Translations under genes and position numbers: made by a program
Shown here: positions 6,598 through 14,203 of the stretch, one piece after another
Layout of the letters: every line of letters begins with the position of its first letter
How positions within the stretch are numbered: the first letter of the stretch is position 1
From: Methanofastidiosum sp964630765
GTDB lineage: Archaea; Methanobacteriota_B; Thermococci; Methanofastidiosales; Methanofastidiosaceae
DNA: 19,216 bases
Assembly: GCA_964630765.1 (NCBI GenBank)
Contig: CAZVXE010000025.1
Coordinates: 1 to 19,216, forward strand
Reading direction: 5' to 3'
The notes under the pieces: generated by a model
Told to the model about the DNA's origin: nothing
Database searches by the model: none
Seen by the model: only the letters and a program-made list of their open reading frames with translations

Positions 6598-6861
6598 ATG
6601 AAAATAGTCGAAAGAGGAATTGAAAGGCGCGAAGATAAGCCCTATACAGTTAGGATACTTGTCCAAAACCTTAACCTTGGTACTATTAGCCCAGGAACAA
6701 TTCCAGGGTCCGTAAATGTAAAAACTTACGACACAGATCTTGGAACTTACCTAGAGCTTTCTGGTGACACAAGGGATGTCATAGAGTACGAGGCAAGAAT
6801 AGTAGAGATGGACAATACTATTAAGGTTAAAGACGTAAGAAAAGTATTTTCCGAAATTTAA
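6598..6861 (+). CDS. Small protein of unknown function (87 aa)
   Basis: I do not recognise a family. The 87-residue product is charged, soluble-looking and probably mostly beta-strand: alternating hydrophobic stretches (Y-T-V-R-I-L-V, G-S-V-N-V-K-T-Y, Y-E-A-R-I-V-E-M) with Gly/Pro turns (G-T-I-S-P-G-T-I-P-G-S near residues 29-39). There are no cysteines, no signal peptide and no membrane segment. Coding is supported by a strong GGTGAGG ribosome binding site 4 bases before the ATG, a good BRE/TATA upstream, and codon use like its neighbours. The motif cluster upstream suggests regulated expression. It is followed by a T-rich stretch and then the large surface protein gene, so the two may or may not share a transcript. 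Confidence 0.7.
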   Translation: MKIVERGIERREDKPYTVRILVQNLNLGTISPGTIPGSVNVKTYDTDLGTYLELSGDTRDVIEYEARIVEMDNTIKVKDVRKVFSEI

Positions 6862-6878
6862 TTTTTTATTTTAATAAA
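6862..6878 (+). terminator. T-rich possible terminator
   Basis: Directly after the stop codon the sequence is TTTTTTATTTTAATAAA-like, with a run of six Ts. Archaeal RNA polymerase often terminates at such U-tracts. It would separate the short unknown gene from the surface protein gene, at least partly. No hairpin is seen, so support is weak. Confidence 0.3.
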
Positions 6879-6894
6879 AATCTTGAGGAGAACA

Positions 6895-8532
6895 ATGCTA
6901 GGAAGATACTCGAGGATTGTCATCTTATCAATATTCATATTGGTACTCATGGCACCATCCACTTGGGGCGCTACTAACAAAAATTTTCTCCTTGTAATTT
7001 CTAGTGTAAATGGAACTCCAATTGAAGATGCGGAAATCAGAATGTCATTGCAATCTGATACAAACTATCAAAGATCAGGAAACTCAAATTCAAGAGGGGA
7101 ACTTCTTTTTGAGAATATAGCTGAAGGAACTTACTCTGTTACTATTGTAAAAAGTGGATTTGTCACTGTACTCGAAAATGTGGATATAACTCCAATTGAC
7201 TCCAAAACTTTTTATCTGAGGCATTCTGGATTCAAAATAATTTCCGGACAAGTTTACAAAGATTCAAATGACAACAAGATCTTTGAGACAGGGGAACTTG
7301 GAATTGCTAATGCGACTGTGAAAGCCACAAACGTAACTACAAATGAAACATTTTCTGTTAATACAGATGAAAACGGACAATTTAGGATTGAAATCCCTGA
7401 TGCACAAAACTATAAAGTTGTAGTTTCGTATTCTACGTCGGAGTATGAAGTACCGAATACTGTAACTCCGATAGATACTGTTGATTATTCAATAACTGTT
7501 CCTCTAATCATAAAAGGAGAAGTTTACGGCAAGGTAACAACAGACGAGGGCAACCCCTTGTTCGGCATACAAGTTTTTCTCAAAGGAACAAGTGTAACTT
7601 ATACTTCTACTGATCTTGGAGGATTCTTTAGATTCTCAGTTAAACCAGGAACTTATTTCGTAGAAGTTGAGTTCATGGATTATGAGAAATATACAACTGA
7701 ACCTTTTAATCTTTTACAAGAAGAACAAAAAGAAGTTACAGTTGTCTTGTTAAAACAAAAAGGCACTCTTACTTATGAAATTAAAACAGAAGATGGTATG
7801 GCTTTATCTGAAGTTGACGCTGAGATAATAAGGACAGGAAGCGGTGTGTCAGTTGAAAAGCTTACTAAGGCTAATGGAACAATGCAGCTCCCTCCTGGAG
7901 TTTATACCCTAAAAGCCGATGCAAAAGGATACGAGCCTGCTGAAGTAAATTTTGAGATTACTAAAGCAGGAATTACAAAGTCACTGACATTAAAACAGGC
8001 AAACGGTGCAATAAAAGTTACACTGAAGGACTTACAAGGCAATCCAATAAGCGGAGTGTCTGTTCTTATCGACGGACAGCAAAAAGGTAGTTCTGATAAT
8101 TCTGGTACAATAGTAATATCGGACCTTCCTCCAAAAGAATATCAAGTTACAGCCTCTTCAACTCTTTACGGAAAAGTAACACAGGTTGTTAAAGTTGAAG
8201 GAGAGACTGAAAAAGAAATTAATTTAATCTTAGCATCAAATATCTTAATTCAAGCATTGCCCATTATAGTAATTGCCGCATTTTTCATTATCATAGCTTT
8301 GTTAAAGATGAATGTGAAACATATCGGTCTTCCGAAAAAAACATCTGAAAGGCCGCCACAAGAAAAGCCACCAATGCAGGAAGTACCACCTCAAGCCTAT
8401 TACCAAGAAGTTGAACAAAGGCAAGATTTAGTACAACCAAAACCAGAGCCAATCAAAAAATCAAAGCTTAAGACAAAAAGACCACTCAAAGGACTTCCAA
8501 AAAAACCTTCAAAGAATAAAGGAAATCCATAA
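6895..8532 (+). CDS. Membrane-anchored surface protein with tandem Ig-like (CarboxypepD_reg/SdrD-B-like) domains
   Basis: A 545-residue predicted extracellular protein. It has an N-terminal signal segment (hydrophobic residues 8-20, likely cleavage near W-G-A, residue 25). About five prealbumin-like beta-sandwich domains follow, around 31-100, 105-185, 205-285, 290-360 and 367-440. Several repeat the pattern G-x-P-(I/L)-x-G/D-(V/A), then D/N-x-x-G, then P-G-x-Y of carboxypeptidase regulatory-like domains. The second has D-S-N-D-N-K-I-F-E-T-G-E-L-G-I, an SdrD-B/dockerin-like acidic loop that may bind calcium. A membrane helix at about 449-472 and a Pro/Lys-rich cytoplasmic tail of about 73 residues end the protein. 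The ATG at 6895 is chosen over the TTG at 6883 because GAGGAG (6885-6890) precedes it. Adhesion or envelope structure is likely; no enzyme domain is seen. Confidence 0.85.
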   Translation: MLGRYSRIVILSIFILVLMAPSTWGATNKNFLLVISSVNGTPIEDAEIRMSLQSDTNYQRSGNSNSRGELLFENIAEGTYSVTIVKSGFVTVLENVDITPIDSKTFYLRHSGFKIISGQVYKDSNDNKIFETGELGIANATVKATNVTTNETFSVNTDENGQFRIEIPDAQNYKVVVSYSTSEYEVPNTVTPIDTVDYSITVPLIIKGEVYGKVTTDEGNPLFGIQVFLKGTSVTYTSTDLGGFFRFSVKPGTYFVEVEFMDYEKYTTEPFNLLQEEQKEVTVVLLKQKGTLTYEIKTEDGMALSEVDAEIIRTGSGVSVEKLTKANGTMQLPPGVYTLKADAKGYEPAEVNFEITKAGITKSLTLKQANGAIKVTLKDLQGNPISGVSVLIDGQQKGSSDNSGTIVISDLPPKEYQVTASSTLYGKVTQVVKVEGETEKEINLILASNILIQALPIIVIAAFFIIIALLKMNVKHIGLPKKTSERPPQEKPPMQEVPPQAYYQEVEQRQDLVQPKPEPIKKSKLKTKRPLKGLPKKPSKNKGNP

Positions 8533-8565
8533 GCTTTTTTAGGTTATACTTCTAATATTAGTTAT

Positions 8566-9960
8566 ATGAAGAAAAAAATCGTTATCGTTGGAGCAGGGCC
8601 TGCTGGTCTCTTTTCTGCCTACAAGCTTTCTGAAACTAATAAATTTGATATTGTTATCCTTGATAAGGGTAGAGATGTCGATAGCAGAAAATGCCCACTT
8701 GAGCGTACAGGTGAGTGCGATAACTGTGATCCATGTAATGTGTTATATGGGGCTGGTGGCTCAGGTTGCCTTTCAGATGGAATACTAAATCTAAGGCCAG
8801 ATATAGGTGGAGATCTAGAAGCCCTTACTGGAAAAGCGGACAAAGCCATAAGTTTAGTTAACGAAGTTGATTCAATTTTCTTAGAGCATGGGGCGCCAGA
8901 AAAACTATTTATCGGCGAAACAGAAATGATTGAAGATTTACAAAGAAAAGCCGAAGCCTCGGGAATTAAGTTTATTCAGATACCTCAAAGACACATAGGG
9001 AGCGATTACACCCCCGTAGTAATAAACTCAATTAAAAAATATCTTGAGAAAAAAGGGATAAAATTTATCGTACTTGCTGATGTCTACAAAATAGAAAAGG
9101 TAAAACAAGGATACACTACTACCTATGTGCAAAAAAATACTTCGCATAAAATTGACTCTGATTATGTCATTGCAGCCCCGGGTAGGGCAAGTTCTAGTTT
9201 TTTGATGTCACAAATCCAGGAGCTTGGTATCAAAGTAGACCATCAACCAATTGATATTGGAGTCAGGGTCGAAGTATCCAAAGTTGTAATGAAACCTGTA
9301 ATTGAGGTAAATAGAGATCCAAAGTTCCATATCTATTCTAAGACTTATGATGATTTTGTAAGAACTTTTTGTACAAATCACGAGGGGTATGTGATGAAGG
9401 AGCAGTACGATGGATATGTTGGGGTAAATGGGCATTCAATGAGGGATATTAAATCTCAGAATAGCAACTTCGCTTTTCTTTCAAGGGTAACACTGACATC
9501 GCCTGTTGAAGATACAACATCATATGGGATATCCATTGCAAAGATTGCTACAGTTCTTGGAGGTGGAGAACCTCTCATACAGAGATTTGGAGATTTAAGG
9601 AGAGGCAGAAGATCAACACCTGAAAGAATTAGAAGAAGCAACATAAAACCTACACTTCTTTCAGCAACCCCTGGAGACATAGCCATGGCATTACCTTATA
9701 GAATAGTCACAAATTTAATTGAATCTCTTGAAAGACTGGATAATGTACTCCCTGGAGTAGGAAGCGATTCAACACTTCTATACGCTCCAGAAATTAAATT
9801 CTACGGGATAAGGGTAAAAGTGGATTCTTCAATGGAAACTAATATACCAAATCTTTTTGTCGCTGGCGATGGAGTCGGGCTTTCAAGGGATATAGTAAAT
9901 TCGGCAGCTACTGGGATCCTTGCAGCAGAAGGGATATTAAAGAAGGAGAGTAAATCTTGA
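8566..9960 (+). CDS. FAD-dependent dehydrogenase-like protein (COG2509 type)
   Basis: A 464-residue flavoprotein. The dinucleotide-binding motif G-A-G-P-A-G is at residues 9-14 and ends a classic V-I-V-G start. A second FAD-contact segment L-F-V-A-G-D-G-V-G lies near 430-438, followed by A-A-T-G-I-L-A-A-E-G. The N-terminal cysteines (Cys43, 51, 54, 57 and 68, within the stretch ending G-G-S-G-C-L-S-D-G) match the COG2509 'uncharacterised FAD-dependent dehydrogenase' pattern. The reaction and substrate of the family are not established. It is probably cytoplasmic, with no signal or membrane segment. The Cys cluster could hold a metal or a redox disulfide, which is inference. The gene begins 33 bases after the surface protein gene and overlaps the HAD gene by 4 bases, suggesting one transcript. 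Confidence 0.85.
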   Translation: MKKKIVIVGAGPAGLFSAYKLSETNKFDIVILDKGRDVDSRKCPLERTGECDNCDPCNVLYGAGGSGCLSDGILNLRPDIGGDLEALTGKADKAISLVNEVDSIFLEHGAPEKLFIGETEMIEDLQRKAEASGIKFIQIPQRHIGSDYTPVVINSIKKYLEKKGIKFIVLADVYKIEKVKQGYTTTYVQKNTSHKIDSDYVIAAPGRASSSFLMSQIQELGIKVDHQPIDIGVRVEVSKVVMKPVIEVNRDPKFHIYSKTYDDFVRTFCTNHEGYVMKEQYDGYVGVNGHSMRDIKSQNSNFAFLSRVTLTSPVEDTTSYGISIAKIATVLGGGEPLIQRFGDLRRGRRSTPERIRRSNIKPTLLSATPGDIAMALPYRIVTNLIESLERLDNVLPGVGSDSTLLYAPEIKFYGIRVKVDSSMETNIPNLFVAGDGVGLSRDIVNSAATGILAAEGILKKESKS

Positions 9961-10763
9961 AAGACATCCAGTATATATTCATGGACATCGACGGCGTCCT
10001 CTACAGAGGCAATCACACGATTAATGGGGCTAGGGAATTCATTGATTATTTAATTCAAGAAGAAATAAAATTTATTTGTGTCACTAACAATTCTGCCAAA
10101 ACACCTGCTGACTATTCAAAAAGATTGAAGAGAATGGGGATAAATATTGGAGAGAACGAAATAATAAACTCCGGTGTTGCTACGGTAGAATTCCTAAAAG
10201 ATACTTTTCTCAAAGAAAAGGATAATCTAAGTGCATACGTAGTTGGGGGTGAAGGTTTAGTATCCCTCATTGAAAAATCTGGAATAAGACTAGAAGAAAA
10301 AAATCCTGATATCGTAGTAGTTGGGTGGGATATCACCTTCACATATGAAAAGATGAAGAAAGCATCACTTGCAATCCAGAATGGTGCAATATATATAGGT
10401 ACAAATCCAGATTTAACTTACCCATCCCATGAAGGTATACTACCTGGCTGTGGTGCGATTTTAGCATCAATAACGGCCGCCAGTGGCGTTGAGCCTATAA
10501 TAATCGGAAAGCCAAAAACTCTAATTATGGAAATGGCGGCTAAAAGGATTTCAGCAAAAAAAGAAAAAAGTTTGATGATTGGGGATAGGATTGACACTGA
10601 TATTCTGGCTGGAAGAAACTTTGGAATTCAAACTGCAATTGTATTAAGTGGGGTCGCCGATAAATCAGAAATATCAAAATCTCATATAAAGCCAGATTAT
10701 GTCTTTGAAGATATGATGGATTTATACCTTAATTTAAAAAAATCTAGAAAGGTGCAAAAATGA
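9957..10763 (+). CDS. HAD-superfamily phosphatase, subclass IIA (NagD-like)
   Basis: A 268-residue HAD hydrolase with all four motifs. Motif I is D-I-D-G-V-L-Y (residues 10-16, nucleophile Asp10 and acid/base Asp12). Motif II is V-T-N-N-S (42-46). The motif III lysine lies in G-K-P-K (184-187), and motif IV is G-D-R-I-D-T-D-I (209-216). The large cap between motifs II and III marks the IIA/NagD branch, which includes p-nitrophenyl phosphatase and phosphoglycolate phosphatase-type enzymes; the true substrate is unknown. The start is TTG at 9957, sharing bases with the stop of the FAD gene. It is supported by AAGGAGAG (9943-9950) at good spacing, while the next ATG would cut into motif I. The 3' end overlaps the following gene by 4 bases. 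Confidence 0.9.
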   Translation: MKDIQYIFMDIDGVLYRGNHTINGAREFIDYLIQEEIKFICVTNNSAKTPADYSKRLKRMGINIGENEIINSGVATVEFLKDTFLKEKDNLSAYVVGGEGLVSLIEKSGIRLEEKNPDIVVVGWDITFTYEKMKKASLAIQNGAIYIGTNPDLTYPSHEGILPGCGAILASITAASGVEPIIIGKPKTLIMEMAAKRISAKKEKSLMIGDRIDTDILAGRNFGIQTAIVLSGVADKSEISKSHIKPDYVFEDMMDLYLNLKKSRKVQK

Positions 10764-11251
10764 AAAGCAATAAATTTTTAGTTTTGTGTTTGGGTCTGAT
10801 TCTTTTATTACCACTTTGTCTTAACACTTCCCTTGACAACTGGAATACAAGCATAAAAGTTGCAAATCTACGCTTGGCAAATGGGATTGAATATTATAAT
10901 ATATCTTCAAATGCTTATTCAATTCAGGATATGGACAATGTCACAGTTTATGCAGATAAAGCTATACTGGAGTTTTCAACAGCTATAATAGCGCTTGAAA
11001 ATGCGATGGGTGAAGCTCAGAAATCAAAGAAGGACTGGTTAATACTATATACAAATTTCTACCTAAAAAAAGTTCAAGCTCTAAAAAATGCAGCAGTTGA
11101 GATTAAAATCTTGAAAGAGTACTATCTAAACGGGCAAGAAGACGGAATCATCCAATCAATGAACAACATAAGACAGTATGAAGATGAGTTCAAAGAATAT
11201 GATCTCAAGATGGAGGACATAAAAAGAGATCACGTATCAGAGTTCCAGTAA
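10760..11251 (+). CDS. Small exported helical protein, unknown function
   Basis: A 163-residue protein that I cannot assign to a family. Residues 1-20 form a signal peptide (M-K-S-N-K then a Leu-rich core), and a Cys at about residue 20 follows L-L-L-P-L. The latter is only a poor lipobox, so lipid anchoring is uncertain. The rest is predicted helical: heptad-like stretches rich in A, L, K and E around 65-105 and 110-160 suggest a helical bundle or short coiled coil. The first mature residues contain several N-x-S/T sites (N-T-S, N-I-S, N-V-T) that could be N-glycosylated outside the cell. It is the last gene of the plus-strand cluster, overlapping the HAD gene by ATGA, and abuts the convergent flavoprotein gene with no spacer. 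Confidence 0.7.
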   Translation: MKSNKFLVLCLGLILLLPLCLNTSLDNWNTSIKVANLRLANGIEYYNISSNAYSIQDMDNVTVYADKAILEFSTAIIALENAMGEAQKSKKDWLILYTNFYLKKVQALKNAAVEIKILKEYYLNGQEDGIIQSMNNIRQYEDEFKEYDLKMEDIKRDHVSEFQ

Positions 11252-11800
11252 CTATTCTCTTTTCTTTTCAACTATTTTTTCAGGGTAGGTAAAACAAGAG
11301 CCTCCAAGATGATTAATGAACTTTACCTTTTCAACATCAATGCAATCATTGTAGTAATCCTTTTCAATTTCACAATGGACTATCTCGCCAATAAAGAGAT
11401 AGTGGTCACCGCACAAGAAGGAGTCAATGACCTTACACTCAAGAAAAGCAAAGCATTCTTTAATTGAAGGGGAAACTACCTTTTTGCCTTTAACTTCTTT
11501 AAGTTTATACGCCTTAAATTTATCAATATTCCGTCCACTCTCAGAACCACACAATAAGACCTTGTCTAAAAGTTCAATTGAAGGGATATTAACTGTAAAT
11601 TCTTTAGAATTTCCAATCAGAACGTGGGATAGTTTCTTCGTTGAGAGGGATATTGAGACAAGTGGTGGTGAATGTGAGACAGGGCTTGTCCACGCTGCAG
11701 TAACGATATTGGACTTACCTTGGTATTTTGATGTGATCAAAACAAGAGGCCCAGGATTCAATAGCCTTAGACCTTTTAAGTTTTCTATTTTGGTCTTCAT
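11252..11800 (-). CDS. Flavin reductase-like FMN-binding protein
   Basis: A 182-residue split-barrel flavoprotein of the flavin reductase-like / flavoredoxin family (DIM6/NTAB type). Typical features are N-P-G-P-L-V-L-I-T (residues 15-23), T-A-A-W-T-S-P-V-S-H-S-P-P-L-V-S-I-S-L (33-51, the FMN-binding strand-turn) and F-T-V-N-I-P (68-73). G-D-H-Y-L-F-I-G-E-I-V follows later. Members bind FMN and transfer electrons between NAD(P)H, ferredoxin or partner proteins; the donor and acceptor cannot be named here. It is cytoplasmic. Its ATG overlaps the stop of the adenosine-specific-kinase gene as ATGA, so the two are probably translated together. Confidence 0.88.
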   Translation of the reverse strand: MKTKIENLKGLRLLNPGPLVLITSKYQGKSNIVTAAWTSPVSHSPPLVSISLSTKKLSHVLIGNSKEFTVNIPSIELLDKVLLCGSESGRNIDKFKAYKLKEVKGKKVVSPSIKECFAFLECKVIDSFLCGDHYLFIGEIVHCEIEKDYYNDCIDVEKVKFINHLGGSCFTYPEKIVEKKRE

Positions 11801-12282
11801 TCTACCTTGTATCCTATTTTTTCTAAAAGATCTCTTCGTTCTTTCTTCTCATATTTATCTTCAATCTTTTCAGCAGAAGTCCCATCAACAACTCCTATAA
11901 CAGAAGTTCCCAGATTTGTTTTTGCTACAATTACTTGGAAAGGATTTTCGCTTGCACCATACACAGCGCAAACAGAAGGATGTCCTTTTATGTTGTTCAA
12001 GACATTAATGGGGAAAGCGCCCCTCATCATTATTACAAATACATGCCCAGCCCCTATCTTCAAGGCGGCATTGGCAGCAAGCTCTTTTAGGTGTTCATCG
12101 TTTCCTGCAACTCTTGTAAGCTTTGGTTTGGCTTCATTCATTGCAACACCAATTTTGATCCCTGAAACACAGGTCAGAAGAGTCTTTGCAAGATCATCTA
12201 CAGTATATATAGAAAAGTTTCCCTGCCCAACTATAAACTCAACACCATCATCCTTCTTTATGTCAATAACATTCATTTCCAT
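11797..12282 (-). CDS. Adenosine-specific kinase family protein (PAE2307-like)
   Basis: A 161-residue protein matching the family once called DUF355 and now 'adenosine specific kinase', defined by the Pyrobaculum protein PAE2307. Recognisable segments are E-F-I-V-G-Q-G-N-F-S (residues 15-24), G-I-K-I-G-V-A-M-N-E-A (41-51), the Gly/His stretch A-A-L-K-I-G-A-G-H-V-F-V-I (73-85) and a late G-V-V-D-G-T-S. The annotation rests on structural and ligand-binding work on one member; the physiological reaction is not well established, so the name should be read with care. The start is the ATG at 12282: the GGCGTGAT just upstream is a good Shine-Dalgarno match. It is the middle gene of a three-gene minus-strand operon behind the ACT-domain gene. 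Confidence 0.88.
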   Translation of the reverse strand: MEMNVIDIKKDDGVEFIVGQGNFSIYTVDDLAKTLLTCVSGIKIGVAMNEAKPKLTRVAGNDEHLKELAANAALKIGAGHVFVIMMRGAFPINVLNNIKGHPSVCAVYGASENPFQVIVAKTNLGTSVIGVVDGTSAEKIEDKYEKKERRDLLEKIGYKVE

Positions 12283-12321
12283 AATATCACGCCTTTTTTC
12301 AAGTTTTTAGATATTAAAGGT

Positions 12322-12975
12322 TTAGTCTATACATCTATTGAGGGCCTCGAAAGCAAGCACCATATCCTTCTCATCGACGACAAATATAGTATCCATAAAA
12401 CAGCTCATAGTTTCAATAACGTTTATCCCGACAGAGGAAAGATTTGAGGATAGGTAGGACACGACTCCTGGTGTATCCCCGATGTCCTCGGGACTCTTAA
12501 CAGATATTTCAACTAGGTCTTTTGAAACTCTCAATACATTTTCTTTACCTATAAGATCTGTAACCTCCTCAAGATAGTCTTCAAGTAAGATTAAGGTTAT
12601 ACCTTGGGAGCCTTGGATAATATTGATTAGATACCCTTCAGAAAGTGTCTTCTTTAGAACAGGCTCAAGTTTCAAGAAAACATGCCATCCGGGCTTTAAT
12701 GTTACAGTCGCAACTTTTGTCTTTATGTTGATCCTGCTTTTCTTTAGAATTAGCTTTATTTTTTTCTCAAGAAACTTTTTTTCTTTCTGCAGTTCTTCAG
12801 CATACCTTCTTGACGCTATAAGTACAGCAACCATGTTGTCTATTTTGTATTCATCCATTATCATCCTTGAAAGAGCAGAATAGTTGATTATACCATACTT
12901 AAGACAGTCCATTATAGATGGGTGTGCACCTATGTATTCCCTAACTATCTCCGCTATACTTTTTTTGTCTGGCAC
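12322..12975 (-). CDS. ACT-domain regulatory protein
   Basis: A 217-residue archaeal protein with two parts. The N-terminal half is helical and charged: I-A-E-I-V-R-E-Y-I near the start, then Y-S-A-L-S-R-M-I, which resembles a winged-helix or helical DNA/RNA-binding segment, then a Lys-rich helix at about 60-80. A C-terminal ACT domain (about residues 140-215) is marked by D-I-G-D-T-P-G-V-V-S-Y-L and the following G-I-N-V-I-E. ACT domains bind small ligands, often amino acids, so this may be a ligand-responsive regulator; ligand and target are unknown. The start is GTG at 12975. A minus-strand TATA box at 12995-13007 places transcription start at or next to it, giving a leaderless mRNA. It heads the operon with the two downstream genes. 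Confidence 0.8.
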   Translation of the reverse strand: MPDKKSIAEIVREYIGAHPSIMDCLKYGIINYSALSRMIMDEYKIDNMVAVLIASRRYAEELQKEKKFLEKKIKLILKKSRINIKTKVATVTLKPGWHVFLKLEPVLKKTLSEGYLINIIQGSQGITLILLEDYLEEVTDLIGKENVLRVSKDLVEISVKSPEDIGDTPGVVSYLSSNLSSVGINVIETMSCFMDTIFVVDEKDMVLAFEALNRCID

Positions 12976-12994
12976 AATTATTATTTGTACGATA

Positions 12995-13007
12995 CTATAT
13001 TTAAATG
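12995..13007 (-). promoter_or_regulatory. TATA box, ACT-domain operon promoter (leaderless)
   Basis: Minus-strand CATTTAAATATAG is centred about 26 bases upstream of the GTG start at 12975, so transcription should begin at the start codon. It diverges from the pop5 promoter within a 108-base intergenic region. Confidence 0.55.
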
Positions 13008-13057
13008 TTCTGAATATACTATGATTGACAACTTATGACAAAATACTTAAATCATGT

Positions 13058-13065
13058 GTATATTA
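13058..13065 (+). promoter_or_regulatory. TATA box, exosome superoperon promoter
   Basis: GTATATTA is centred about 23-25 bases upstream of the ATG at 13084, which predicts a leaderless or nearly leaderless transcript for pop5 and the genes behind it. It also argues against the in-frame ATG at 13054, which would lie upstream of this promoter element. Confidence 0.5.
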
Positions 13066-13083
13066 ACTATTTTAGATGTTTTT

Positions 13084-13431
13084 ATGTCCATAAAAAACCC
13101 AAAGACTCTCAGGGAAAAGACAAGATATGTCAGTTTTAAAATAGAGGGAGGGAAAGACTTTAAAAGAGAGGACCTAGTTAAAGCTATCTGGAATTCAGCC
13201 ATTGATTTTTTAGGAGAGTTTGGCGCTTCTGAAATAGGTCTTTGGGTTAAAGAATACGACGATAGTAATAAGTGTGGCATAATAGAAAGCAATATAAAAT
13301 CATTACACAAAGCTATATTTATACTATCACTTACTAAATCTGTAGGTAAAGAAAAAGTTAATATACTGCCTCTTTGTGTATCAGGGACTATAAAGGGGTT
13401 AGAAAAAAATATCAAGTCTAATGTTAATTAG
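13084..13431 (+). CDS. rnp2: Ribonuclease P protein component 2 (Pop5)
   Basis: A 115-residue archaeal Pop5 homologue. It pairs with Rpp30 and assists the catalytic RNA of RNase P in removing tRNA 5' leaders. The family start, K-T-L-R-E-K-T-R-Y-V-S-F-K-I (residues 7-20), is clear. So are the central G-E-F-G-A-S-E-I-G-L-W-V and K-S-L-H-K-A-I-F-I-L-S-L segments of its RRM-like fold. I use the ATG at 13084 and not 13054: the extra ten residues are not family-like and would precede the TATA box. It is the first gene of the exosome superoperon here. Rpp30 and L15e, which precede it in several other archaea, are not adjacent. Confidence 0.88.
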   Translation: MSIKNPKTLREKTRYVSFKIEGGKDFKREDLVKAIWNSAIDFLGEFGASEIGLWVKEYDDSNKCGIIESNIKSLHKAIFILSLTKSVGKEKVNILPLCVSGTIKGLEKNIKSNVN

Positions 13432-13448
13432 TTTATGGAGGTAAATAA

Positions 13449-14198
13449 ATGGCATTTGTTCCACCCGCATCTGGATATGACCGGGCAATTACCGTTTTTA
13501 GTCCAGATGGAAGTTTGTATCAGGTTCAATACGCTGGCGAGGCTGTAAGAAGGGGAGCCACCGCTATAGGTATTAAATGTAACGAAGGAGTCGTCCTTTG
13601 TGTCGACAAGAGAATCCCTTCAAGGCTTGTTGAACCGGAATCATTTGAGAAAATATTTCAAATAGACGATCATCTTGCTGCAGCGACATCAGGAATAATA
13701 GCAGACGCAAGGATACTAGTCGATAGAGCTAGAATTGAAGCACAGATTCATACATTAAGCTATGATGAAAAGATGTCTGTCATGATGTTGGCAAAGAAGA
13801 TCGGAGACTTAAAGCAGATGCACACACAGTATGGCGGATTAAGGCCATTTGGTGCTTCTTTGATTCTTGCAGGTATCAATTCAGAAGGACCTCAGATATT
13901 TGTTACTGAGCCTTCAGGAGCTTATCTTGAATGGAAAGCAACAGCCATAGGCGCTGGAAGATCCGTTGCAATGGAGATATTCGAAAAAGAATATTCCCCA
14001 GAAATATCAATTGAAGATGCAATTATACTTGCTTTAAGAGCCCTTAAAAAATCAATTGAGGGAGATTTAAGCAAGAGCAATGTTGAAATGGCTGTAATAA
14101 GCATGGAAGATAAGAGATTTCAAAAAATGGATGAGGAGAAATTAAATCTCTATATAGAGAAAGTTAAAGCGATTAAGGAAGGGGAGGATAAGGAGTAG
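13449..14198 (+). CDS. psmA: Proteasome subunit alpha
   Basis: The 249-residue alpha subunit that forms the outer rings of the archaeal 20S proteasome and gates substrate entry. The N-terminal gate and H0 signature is intact: G-Y-D-R-A-I-T-V-F-S-P-D-G (residues 9-21), then L-Y-Q-V-Q-Y-A-G-E-A-V. The latter has Gln where the common form is Q-V-E-Y-A. A central V-D-K-R (about 56-59) and G-G-L-R-P-F-G-A-S also fit. Alpha subunits lack the catalytic Thr1, as expected; the beta subunit is not in the window. A strong GGAGGT at 13437-13442 lies 6 bases before the ATG. It follows pop5 by 17 bases in the conserved order of the archaeal exosome superoperon. Confidence 0.97.
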   Translation: MAFVPPASGYDRAITVFSPDGSLYQVQYAGEAVRRGATAIGIKCNEGVVLCVDKRIPSRLVEPESFEKIFQIDDHLAAATSGIIADARILVDRARIEAQIHTLSYDEKMSVMMLAKKIGDLKQMHTQYGGLRPFGASLILAGINSEGPQIFVTEPSGAYLEWKATAIGAGRSVAMEIFEKEYSPEISIEDAIILALRALKKSIEGDLSKSNVEMAVISMEDKRFQKMDEEKLNLYIEKVKAIKEGEDKE

Positions 14199-14203
14199 AT
14201 TGT

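Noticed and set aside
11807..12310. A 167-codon plus-strand ORF antisense to the adenosine-specific-kinase family gene
   Set aside because: The minus-strand gene has family motifs, a Shine-Dalgarno site and an ATGA overlap with its neighbour; the antisense frame has none of these.
13047..13415. A 122-codon minus-strand ORF opposite pop5
   Set aside because: The plus strand encodes a recognisable Pop5 with a promoter; the minus frame looks like a composition shadow.
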